Assembly: GCA_001689485.1 (NCBI GenBank)
Contig: LUJQ01000021.1
Location: 1-61,192, forward strand
DNA from: Bacteroidales bacterium M6
GTDB taxonomy: Bacteria > Bacteroidota > Bacteroidia > Bacteroidales > Muribaculaceae
Length of the DNA stretch: 61,192 bases
Direction: 5' to 3'
This document shows, piece after piece, positions 45,855-53,176 of the stretch (position 1 is the stretch's first letter; every line of letters begins with the position of its first letter). The notes beneath the pieces were generated by a model. The model was not told the DNA's origin and ran no database searches. It saw only the letters and a list, made by a program, of their open reading frames with translations. The position numbers were made by a program, and so were the translations under genes.

Positions 45855-46709
45855 ATGATTAAAAAACTAATCGGCTACGGCATGCTTGCCGTAACCGCCA
45901 TGGCAGCCCCCGTCGCTATGGCACAGGATTCCGAAAACCTCGACGTATGGAAACGCAACAAAGGAATCAACCTAAGCTACATCACACACCAAAGCCTCAA
46001 AGGGGAAATGATCGATCCGGAAATATCGGAAATTCCCATCCCCGTTCAATACGACAGCAAGGCCGGTTTCTCATTGAGCACAGGCAACACCTACCTTTGG
46101 CCCCGTAGTGCAGGATGGGCAGGAAACCGACTGAAAGTCGGCGTTGACGCCCGCTGGTTCGACATCAGCTATGTAAAATATACGAAATATCCCAAACTGG
46201 CCGGTATACAGATTGAAGACTGGATGGTCGACCCGGATGATTTCGACTATGACTTCGATTATCCCGGCTATCCCGAAGACGAATGGGATGACGAAGCAGG
46301 ATTTGACACCGACAACATCAGCAACCAGCAGCTCCATCTCGGTGTAGGCATCGGCCCCGCCGTGGCTGTGGTGCCTTTCCCCAGCGCCAACAGCGGCCTC
46401 CGCTACCTCCGAGTAAACCTCTACGGCCACTACAACCCCTCTGCATCGGCTTTGATAACCAAAGACCCGCAAGGCGACACATCGGCAAGCTGGGCTTTCG
46501 TAAACGCATGGGATTGCGGCATGAACTTCCAATGGAAATATTTCACCCTGGGCTTCGAAGGCCGCTGGGGCAAAGCCAAATATAACTCAATCATAAGCGA
46601 GGACGACCTGGATGTAGACACCGATTCTGGCGACATCTCATTCAACTCCGACACGAAGCAGACCTACAAGAACGCCTCTTTCCGTATCTCCCTCGGCTTC
46701 CGCTTCTAA
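45855..46709 (+). CDS. Putative outer membrane beta-barrel protein
   Basis: A 284-residue exported protein. From the ATG at 45855 it has a clear signal peptide (MIKKLIGYGMLAVTAMAAPV, cleavage after AMA). The mature part shows alternating amphipathic strands (LKVGVDARWFDISYVKY, LRVNLYGHYNPSAS, FTLGFEGRWGKAKY) and ends in ISLGFRF, a C-terminal Phe typical of barrels. A very acidic, aromatic insertion near residues 115-150 (DPDDFDYDFDYPGYP) may be a surface or calcium-binding loop. I do not recognise the family. It is followed by a G-poor tract and a hairpin, then a lipoprotein gene. Confidence 0.6.
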   Translation: MIKKLIGYGMLAVTAMAAPVAMAQDSENLDVWKRNKGINLSYITHQSLKGEMIDPEISEIPIPVQYDSKAGFSLSTGNTYLWPRSAGWAGNRLKVGVDARWFDISYVKYTKYPKLAGIQIEDWMVDPDDFDYDFDYPGYPEDEWDDEAGFDTDNISNQQLHLGVGIGPAVAVVPFPSANSGLRYLRVNLYGHYNPSASALITKDPQGDTSASWAFVNAWDCGMNFQWKYFTLGFEGRWGKAKYNSIISEDDLDVDTDSGDISFNSDTKQTYKNASFRISLGFRF

Positions 46710-46786
46710 CCCACCCACACCAAACAACCACCCGCCATCCACACTCTCTCCACCTTCACCTCTCAAAACACCACCAACAACCCGAC
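46710..46786 (+). other. C-rich, G-poor tract (possible Rho site)
   Basis: About 77 bases directly after a stop codon with only two G and many CCA/CAC runs. Such unstructured C-over-G stretches are the known signature of Rho utilisation sites. Confidence 0.4.
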
Positions 46787-46843
46787 CAACGGCTCATCCG
46801 CCCCGATGAAAGGGAATCCTTCAATCCTCAGGATGAGCCGTTG
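46787..46843 (+). terminator. Hairpin before the lipoprotein gene
   Basis: Perfect 13-base stem CAACGGCTCATCC / GGATGAGCCGTTG with a 31-base loop that has its own small TGAAAGG/CCTTCA stem. No strong U tract. Confidence 0.6.
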
Positions 46844-46874
46844 ATATTCAACAAAAATAACAACCCACCTTTTT

Positions 46875-47759
46875 ATGAAACCAAACAAGTTCCTTTACCT
46901 TGCCATGCTTGCAGCCGCCGTATGCACCGGCTTCACATCATGCAGCAACAATGACGATGACGGCCAGCCGACGAACACCCAGCTATGGGTGGGAAATCTC
47001 GGTGCTCCCGCCTACGAAGCCGACGCCGTGGCCTACAACATAACCAACAGCAGCGAATTCGGCAGCATCGAACTGACCGCCAGCGGCAACTATATCGTAA
47101 TGCCACCGATGGGCAACCACGGCCAAAACGCCCCTGTGGCAAAATCAGCACCGGCCGGCCGCACAATGTTCCACAAAACCGCACCTTCGGCACGCGATTA
47201 CAGTTCCAACGGCATTTTCGGCGAATACACCAAACTCGCCGACGGCTCCTACAACCTCAAGGGCTTCGGCATACTCGGACCGCTCACCGACGGCACACTC
47301 GATCTTACGCTCGAAAACGGCACTGAATACATCCTCGACGCAATAAAAATCTCCAATATGGAGAGCAACGCCCTCAACAACCGCTTCTGCCGCACATGGT
47401 ATGTTGAAAGCGTGACCATCGCGGAATATGACGCAGCCGGTAACCTGACCCGCAGCCAGACCCTCTCAAAAGAAGAAATCCGCGAAGACTACGTGCGCTA
47501 CGTAGTTGTCACCAAGGCTGGGACTTTCATGCAGACCGACTGGCATGACGTCATAGAAGGCTATGGCGAATGGCACTGGTACGACACCGCCAACCAGGTG
47601 TTCACCTACAGATTCCTCGACGATGATGACGACGACACCGGCTCGGAACAAGTGGCATTCCAAAATGACAAAGCCATATTCCTCGGCTCCTACCCCGACT
47701 ACAACGACTACGACCAACTCATAACCGTCGTCGAACAGGTTGTAGCCACCGCCAAATAA
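46875..47759 (+). CDS. Lipoprotein of unknown function
   Basis: A 294-residue lipoprotein. Its signal peptide ends in a lipobox with Cys in GFTSCSNNDDDG (about residue 22). The acidic residues after Cys fit a Bacteroidetes surface-export signal. The mature region is strand-rich with ELTASGNYIVMPP, FGEYTKLADGSYNLKGFG and a C-terminal FRFLDDDDDD-like acidic patch (YRFLDDDDDDTGSEQ). No known domain is recognised. It sits between a hairpin and a long C-rich region and may share a transcript with the upstream barrel gene. Confidence 0.6.
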   Translation: MKPNKFLYLAMLAAAVCTGFTSCSNNDDDGQPTNTQLWVGNLGAPAYEADAVAYNITNSSEFGSIELTASGNYIVMPPMGNHGQNAPVAKSAPAGRTMFHKTAPSARDYSSNGIFGEYTKLADGSYNLKGFGILGPLTDGTLDLTLENGTEYILDAIKISNMESNALNNRFCRTWYVESVTIAEYDAAGNLTRSQTLSKEEIREDYVRYVVVTKAGTFMQTDWHDVIEGYGEWHWYDTANQVFTYRFLDDDDDDTGSEQVAFQNDKAIFLGSYPDYNDYDQLITVVEQVVATAK

Positions 47760-47771
47760 CCCCATCCCATT

Positions 47772-47798
47772 TGTAGAGACGGGATAGCATCCCGTCTC
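47772..47798 (+). repeat. Dispersed palindrome, copy 1
   Basis: TGTA followed by a perfect hairpin GAGACGGGAT-AGC-ATCCCGTCTC (47776-47798), just after the lipoprotein stop. The identical 27 bases recur at 59970-59996. There is no U tract here. Confidence 0.8.
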
Positions 47799-47968
47799 AC
47801 GAAACACCCTCACTAAACTCCATCACGAAACATCCTCACTAAACACCCTCACTAAACTCCATTATTAAACTCCATCATTAAACTCACTCTCCAACCCACA
47901 CTCACCAAACACCATGCTTCACCAAGCATATCCCTCTCCCACCAAACCATCTCTCCCACAAACTCCCC
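47799..47968 (+). other. C-rich, G-poor decayed repeat tract before upxY
   Basis: About 170 bases with only some five G. The first half is a decayed tandem repeat of units like CTCACTAAACTCCAT and CGAAACACC. It is a candidate Rho-utilisation region directly upstream of the hairpin and promoter of the UpxY gene. No gene is seen. Confidence 0.45.
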
Positions 47969-47969
47969 G

Positions 47970-48014
47970 ACAGGTGGCTGTCAATCCGAACAATCCGGAT
48001 TAACAGCCACCTGT
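47970..48014 (+). terminator. Strong hairpin upstream of the upxY promoter
   Basis: ACAGGTGGCTGT-c-AATCCG / CGGATT-a-ACAGCCACCTGT: 18 paired bases with one mismatch and a 7-base loop. Its last base is the first T of the promoter -33 TTG. Confidence 0.65.
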
Positions 48015-48044
48015 TGCGTTAGTTGAAAATTTTCCTTAACTTTG
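48014..48044 (+). promoter_or_regulatory. Promoter of the upxY gene and capsule locus
   Basis: TTG (48014-48016), 20 bases, TAACTTTG (48037-48044). Start near 48051 gives a leader of about 140 bases. No flanking long inverted repeats for inversion were found. Confidence 0.65.
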
Positions 48045-48164
48045 CCAGTGAAACCGGCAACTGCGGCACACAGACCGGCAGCCCGGCGGGGCAAAACCTT
48101 TTGAAACACACATCAGAGTTTTCGGAAGTTCGGCCCCTAACCCCCATATTACAACTGATTATCA

Positions 48165-48184
48165 GCGGATTGCACGCAATCCGC
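48165..48184 (+). other. Leader hairpin close to the upxY start
   Basis: Perfect GCGGATTG-CACG-CAATCCGC hairpin, 8 bases before the ATG, followed by GGGAG. It may limit ribosome access. Confidence 0.45.
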
Positions 48185-48192
48185 ACAGGGAG

Positions 48193-49128
48193 ATGAACAC
48201 CCCGACGCGAACCCGCCACGACGACGCCACCACCCCGGCGTGGTATGTCGCCACAGGCCGCGCCACCGAAAAGCGCCAAGGAACGGGCAACAACACACTT
48301 GCCGAAACCGTGGAAAAATACAACCACGGCAACAACACCCGCATCCGGCTGTTCGCCCCCACCATAGTTGTGCTTTCAGGCGAGAACACCTGCCCCCGAC
48401 GCACCCAGCGCCCGCTTATGGGCAACTACGTGTTCCTGCGATGCACCCTCGCAGAACTGAAAGACTTCCGCAACCACTACCCCCAGCTTAACCCCGTAAT
48501 CGACCACGCATCGTCGCAGCCGGGACGCTACCTCACCGTGGCCGACCACGACATGGAGCGCTTCCAGGCGCTGGCCACAATGCTATGCCACCGTGTGCCA
48601 TGCTATTCACCCGGGGAAATCGACCTAGAGAAAGGCGACTATGTAGGCATAGTAGGAGGCCCCTTCCAGGGACTTGAAGGCATACTCATATCGCAGCAAG
48701 GGAGCGACGGCGGACGCGTTGCCGTGAACATAGCCAACCAGCTGCTCGCCGTTACCTACCAGATCGAGCCGAGATATATCAAAGTGCTGCGATTCGCCAA
48801 AGGGAACAAGCACGTCTACGACCGCCTCGACGCCTTTGCCAAACGCCTCGACAAAGCCATCGCCGAGCACAACGCCACCGGCACCATCACCCTCGCCTCC
48901 ACCGCCGCCCTCGGCTACTTCCTCGACCGCTTCGGCAACGCCCACATCCCCGGCGTGAAAACCCGCTGCCGCTTCACCGCCCACATCATGGCCGCCGCCT
49001 ACCTCCTCGGCGACACCACCCGCAGCGAGGCCGCCCGCGCAGAAACCCTCTCCCTCCTCCCCTCCGTCACCAACCCCGCCACCGCCGCCGCCATCCACCG
49101 CCTCCTGTCCCTCTGCAACCCCGCCTGA
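48193..49128 (+). CDS. UpxY-family transcription antiterminator
   Basis: A NusG-like regulator of the UpxY type, which binds polymerase on its own capsule operon and prevents early termination. The N-terminal NGN domain (about 15-150) has AWYVATGRATEKR, RLFAPTIVV and RPLMGNYVFLR. The KOW segment (about 150-190) has EKGDYVGIVGGPFQGLEGIL. A longer, helical C-terminal extension rich in Ala follows (ATGTITLASTAALGYFLDRF), making it 311 residues, longer than the usual about 170-200. The next gene is part of a glycan locus, as expected, but no UpxZ partner follows. The 3' half is extremely C-rich on this strand. Confidence 0.85.
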   Translation: MNTPTRTRHDDATTPAWYVATGRATEKRQGTGNNTLAETVEKYNHGNNTRIRLFAPTIVVLSGENTCPRRTQRPLMGNYVFLRCTLAELKDFRNHYPQLNPVIDHASSQPGRYLTVADHDMERFQALATMLCHRVPCYSPGEIDLEKGDYVGIVGGPFQGLEGILISQQGSDGGRVAVNIANQLLAVTYQIEPRYIKVLRFAKGNKHVYDRLDAFAKRLDKAIAEHNATGTITLASTAALGYFLDRFGNAHIPGVKTRCRFTAHIMAAAYLLGDTTRSEAARAETLSLLPSVTNPATAAAIHRLLSLCNPA

Positions 49129-49275
49129 CCCCGGAAACCAACCCATCGATAACACACATACCAAACATCAATCATCACGGGAACCACGCCCTTATGTGAA
49201 ACATCACAAGCACTATACCACTGATATACTGCATATCATACCCCGATTAGATTACAATAATTCCCAAAATATTTC

Positions 49276-51087
49276 ATGCAAGCTATAATACTGGCAGCCG
49301 GCATGGGACGTCGGCTTGGTGACCTTACAAAAGGTCATACGAAGTGTATGGTCGAAGTAAACGGCGAGAAGCTTATCGACCGGGTAATCAAACAGTTATC
49401 ACGACTAGGATTATCACGGTTGGTTCTTGTTGTCGGATATCAAGGCAAGAAACTTAAAGAATATATCGGAACGCGATATGATGATATTTTGCAAATAGAG
49501 TATGTAGACAACCCGATTTTCGACCGAACCAACAACATCTATTCGCTTGCATTGGCCAAGGATACCCTTTGTGAAGATGACACTATCCTTTTGGAATCCG
49601 ATCTCATTTTTGAGGACAAGCTACTAGATATGATTGTGAGACATCCCGATCCCAATCTAGCCCTTGTTGCAAAATATGAAACATGGATGGATGGAACAAT
49701 GGTGCGAATAGACGCAGAGCGCAATATAGTAAATTTTGTGCCGAAAGCGGCCTTCCGCTACGAAGATGCTGATGTCTATTACAAGACCATCAATATCTAT
49801 AAGTTTTCCAAAGAGTTTTCCCGCAATGAATATGTACCGTTTTTAGAAGCATATTCCAAGGTAATGGGCAATAACGAGTATTACGAGCAGGTGTTACGCG
49901 TAATCACCATGGTTCACAACTCCACTCTCAAAGCCCTGCCTATCAGTAATGAAAAATGGTATGAAATCGATGACATACAGGATCTTGATATCGCCTCAGC
50001 CATATTCTCGCAGGACGATGTACGATATCACGAATATCATAAACGTTACGGTGGTTACTGGCGTTTCCCTTCACTCCTTGATTATTGTTATCTTGTAAAC
50101 CCGTTTTTCCCTCCAAAAAGACTCAAAGACGAGATGCGTGCGAATTTTGACACGCTTCTTTCAGAATATCCATCAGGCCAACAGGTCAATTCCCTGTTAG
50201 CGGCCAAATATTTCGATATACGCCAACAATACATATTGGTGGGAAATGGCGCCGCAGAACTAATAAAATCATTTACTGCGAAACATGCACATGACCGAAT
50301 AGGGATAATTTATCCTACCTTCGACGAATATCCCAACCGTTGGACTGAGGCGGAAATAGTTCCGTTCATATCGCAGAAACCTGATTTCCGCTATACAACC
50401 GATGACCTTATCGAATTTTATTCAGCAAACCCGATTGACCTTCTGCTGCTTATAAATCCGGATAATCCATCGGGGAACTTTATCCCTCTTGACGACTTGA
50501 TAAGGCTCGTGCAATGGTGCCACCAGCACGACACCGCGATACTCGTGGATGAAAGCTTCGTAGATTTTTCCGAAGGGTATGAGCATAACACACTTCTTGT
50601 CAACGACATCCTTACCGCATATCCGAATCTCAGCGTAATGAAGTCGATTAGCAAAAGCTATGGTGTGCCCGGCATACGCCTTGGCGTATTCGCAACTGCC
50701 GACACTGACACTATCGCCCGTATGAAAAAAGATGTCGCAATATGGAATATCAATTCATTCGGAGAATTCTATATGCAGATTTATGGCAAATATGAGGAGG
50801 ACTATCGTAAGGCATGCCGCCAATTTGTAGAAGAACGCGAGCGATTCTACGGACTGCTGAAAGATATCCCATATTTACATGTAATGCCCTCACAGGCCAA
50901 TTATTTCCTATGCGAAATAACCGACCGCTACACATCAACCGAGCTGACACACATACTTCTCGGATACGATGTGCTCATCAGCAACTGCGGTCGTAAAAAG
51001 AATATGAATGGTCGCAACCTCATACGCCTCGCTGTGCGCTCAAGAGAGGATAACGACAAAATCATTAAAATTCTACATACATTATGA
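49276..51087 (+). CDS. Nucleotidyltransferase-aminotransferase fusion
   Basis: A 603-residue cytoplasmic fusion. Residues 1 to about 235 are a LicC/sugar-nucleotidyltransferase-like domain (ILAAGMGRRLGDLTKGHTKC; later EIDDIQDLDIAS). Residues about 265-600 are a PLP fold-I aminotransferase of the HisC/CobD type: NPDNPSGN near 393, DESFVDFSE, and the PLP Lys in SISKSYGVPGIRLG near 458. The first part probably makes a CDP- (or other NDP-) activated small phosphate. The second may provide its substrate, for instance by decarboxylating a phosphorylated amino acid as CobD does, or by transamination as in phosphonate gene fusions. The exact substrate is unknown. Its TGA overlaps the ATG of the next gene. 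Confidence 0.8.
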   Translation: MQAIILAAGMGRRLGDLTKGHTKCMVEVNGEKLIDRVIKQLSRLGLSRLVLVVGYQGKKLKEYIGTRYDDILQIEYVDNPIFDRTNNIYSLALAKDTLCEDDTILLESDLIFEDKLLDMIVRHPDPNLALVAKYETWMDGTMVRIDAERNIVNFVPKAAFRYEDADVYYKTINIYKFSKEFSRNEYVPFLEAYSKVMGNNEYYEQVLRVITMVHNSTLKALPISNEKWYEIDDIQDLDIASAIFSQDDVRYHEYHKRYGGYWRFPSLLDYCYLVNPFFPPKRLKDEMRANFDTLLSEYPSGQQVNSLLAAKYFDIRQQYILVGNGAAELIKSFTAKHAHDRIGIIYPTFDEYPNRWTEAEIVPFISQKPDFRYTTDDLIEFYSANPIDLLLLINPDNPSGNFIPLDDLIRLVQWCHQHDTAILVDESFVDFSEGYEHNTLLVNDILTAYPNLSVMKSISKSYGVPGIRLGVFATADTDTIARMKKDVAIWNINSFGEFYMQIYGKYEEDYRKACRQFVEERERFYGLLKDIPYLHVMPSQANYFLCEITDRYTSTELTHILLGYDVLISNCGRKKNMNGRNLIRLAVRSREDNDKIIKILHTL

Positions 51088-52037
51088 TTTTTATTACTAA
51101 AAAACAGATAGAAGATTTAGGGATTACCCCCCTACAATGTGTAGAATGGGTAGATGAAGGCTTTAAAATGAAATACCGAAGCCAAATGCCTGCAAAAACC
51201 GCGATACATCTTCCAGACAGTTTGGATTTCTTCATGACCATGCCATGCTTACTGCCACCCGAAATAGGTGTGTTTGGCTGTAAAAACGCATCGCGTTTCG
51301 CTTGTGCCCATCCATCTGTTAAAAGCTATATGATGCTATGTGATGCGAATAATGGAGACTTTTTGGCTAACATTGACTGTGACTGGATTACCCCCTGGCG
51401 CACAGGAGGTGTTGCCGCATTGGCAATTAAAACCTTCCAGAATAGTTCGGCTAAAATATACTCATTCATGGGCTTAGGATGTGCCGGCACAGCGGCATTG
51501 GAATGCTTTTTAGCGATTAATCAGGATAGGGATATAACAGTTCGGCTGCTGCATTATAAAGACCACGCAGAACAATTTGTCAAATCACATTCCAACTATT
51601 CAAATGTTACTTTTGAAATAGTGTTTAATGTAGAGGATCTGGTTATGAATGCAGATGTGATTACATCTGCTATCACACAAGCTCCGAATCTTCTTGTTGA
51701 AGATGCATCACTTTTCAAAAAAGGATGCTTACTGGTTCCTATCCATACACGTGGGTTTCAAAATTGCGACCTGGTGTTTGATAAAGTGTTTGGCGATGAT
51801 ACAAACCAAATTGCAGGTTTTCAATATTTCAATCGTTTTAAATCGTTTAATGAGTTCGGCAAGGTGTTATTAAATGAAGTTCCTGGCAGGGAAAATGATG
51901 AGGAGCGGATAATTGCCTATAACATCGGACTCGGACTACATGACGTGTTATTTGCTCACAAAATAATATCCATGCTTGAAAGTAAAACGCAATACACTGA
52001 AAATCAAAATATTACCCCCCCCATGCATAATATCTGA
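51084..52037 (+). CDS. Ornithine cyclodeaminase/mu-crystallin family protein
   Basis: A 317-residue NAD-binding enzyme of the OCD/mu-crystallin superfamily, which includes cyclodeaminases, imine reductases and opine-like synthases such as SbnB. Visible are MPAKTAIHLPDS, FGCKNASRF (Lys67), TPWRTGGVAALA (Arg/Thr near 106-108) and the dinucleotide loop GLGCAGTAA. The region that in true OCD has GAD..GK.ELD with the catalytic Asp reads IHTRGFQNCDLVF here, so a different reaction is likely. It starts on an ATGA overlap with the fusion gene, hence translationally coupled. GC content is clearly lower than the chromosomal genes. Confidence 0.8.
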   Translation: MIFITKKQIEDLGITPLQCVEWVDEGFKMKYRSQMPAKTAIHLPDSLDFFMTMPCLLPPEIGVFGCKNASRFACAHPSVKSYMMLCDANNGDFLANIDCDWITPWRTGGVAALAIKTFQNSSAKIYSFMGLGCAGTAALECFLAINQDRDITVRLLHYKDHAEQFVKSHSNYSNVTFEIVFNVEDLVMNADVITSAITQAPNLLVEDASLFKKGCLLVPIHTRGFQNCDLVFDKVFGDDTNQIAGFQYFNRFKSFNEFGKVLLNEVPGRENDEERIIAYNIGLGLHDVLFAHKIISMLESKTQYTENQNITPPMHNI

Positions 52038-52097
52038 TTATAACGGATGTGCAGCATAACCTTCATTTTTCGCTCATAAAAATACCTGACTGACAAT

Positions 52098-53135
52098 ATG
52101 GAAATTAAAAATATATGTATTTGCGGAGGTGGAGGTCAATGTCATGCGCTGGCACCTTGGTTCTCCCTAAAAGGTTTCAATGTAACAGTCCTGACCCGAC
52201 GACCGCAAAAATGGGAACACGACATTTCTCTATATTATCTCAATGAAGCTCCCAAGAAGGCTCATATCATGGCTATAACCGATTCTCCTAAGGAAGCGGT
52301 TTCCGATGCCGATTTGGTGTTAGTGACTGTGCCAGGATATCTCAATCGGGAGGAACTCTTGAAAATAAAACCGTATCTCAAAAAAGATGTTTATGTAGGG
52401 GGCGTGTTTAGTTCGAATGGCTTTTTCTTCGATGCACTTGAATTATTGGATGATACTACCCCTATATGGGGATTCCAACGTGTGCCATATATCGGAAAAG
52501 TCAGGGAATACGGGCACAGTGCCAATATAACGGGGATAAAAACATGTCATCATATTGCAATGGAGCACGCCTCAGAAGAGCAAAAGAATACGTTGCAAAA
52601 ATGTCTTGAACATACTTTGGGACAACCCGTGATTATGCATCAAAACTATCTGGAAGTTGCATTATCCAATAGCAATCCTCTTCTCCACCCAGCGAGACTA
52701 TATTCTCTGTTGGGCAAATGGGATTTCAAATCACCAATTAAGAATAATCCCCTGTTTTATGAAGAATGGACTGATGACGCATCGGAATATTTGATTGAGT
52801 TGGATAATGAATTACATAATCTGATTCAACGGTTGCCAATTGCGAAAGATTGCCTGCCATCAATATTGAAGTACTATGAATGCAGCAATCCATCTGCCCT
52901 GACCCGAAAATTATCATCCATCGAGGCATTCAAAGGAATCAGAAGCCCTTATATAAAAACCGAAGAAGGCTGGATTCCAGATAAAGACAGCCGCTATTTC
53001 TCCGAAGATTTTAATTACGGGCTTAATAAATATCGTGAACTTGCCCATAAAAACGGAGTGGAAGTCCCTCTTATGGACGAGATATATCACTGGGAGCAGG
53101 AATTAATGAAAGCACTATCTTCAAATGACCAATAG
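52098..53135 (+). CDS. Octopine/opine dehydrogenase family protein
   Basis: A 345-residue NAD(P)-dependent enzyme resembling octopine/nopaline dehydrogenases, which reductively join a 2-oxo acid to the amino group of an amino acid. It has an N-terminal Rossmann loop CGGGGQCHALA (9-19), VTVPGYLN in the coenzyme domain, and the C-terminal domain with SNPLLHPARLYSLLG, whose His197 matches the catalytic His of the family. Together with the OCD-like gene it suggests the making of an N-carboxyalkyl amino acid. The substrate cannot be predicted. It is AT-rich and lies 60 bases after the OCD-like gene. Confidence 0.8.
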   Translation: MEIKNICICGGGGQCHALAPWFSLKGFNVTVLTRRPQKWEHDISLYYLNEAPKKAHIMAITDSPKEAVSDADLVLVTVPGYLNREELLKIKPYLKKDVYVGGVFSSNGFFFDALELLDDTTPIWGFQRVPYIGKVREYGHSANITGIKTCHHIAMEHASEEQKNTLQKCLEHTLGQPVIMHQNYLEVALSNSNPLLHPARLYSLLGKWDFKSPIKNNPLFYEEWTDDASEYLIELDNELHNLIQRLPIAKDCLPSILKYYECSNPSALTRKLSSIEAFKGIRSPYIKTEEGWIPDKDSRYFSEDFNYGLNKYRELAHKNGVEVPLMDEIYHWEQELMKALSSNDQ

Positions 53136-53176
53136 CGAAGGCCAACATGCTTCGGCCAACCAGCCATTTCTGAACA

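Noticed and set aside
47760..48192. Invertible promoter for the capsule locus, as in B. fragilis
   Set aside because: The promoter is in the ON direction, but I found no matching inverted repeats on both sides of it and no invertase gene nearby. Only local hairpins are present.
49276..51087. Calling the fusion a phosphonate enzyme (PntC type)
   Set aside because: The domain order is similar, but no PEP mutase or phosphonopyruvate decarboxylase gene is in the window, so it is kept only as an alternative.
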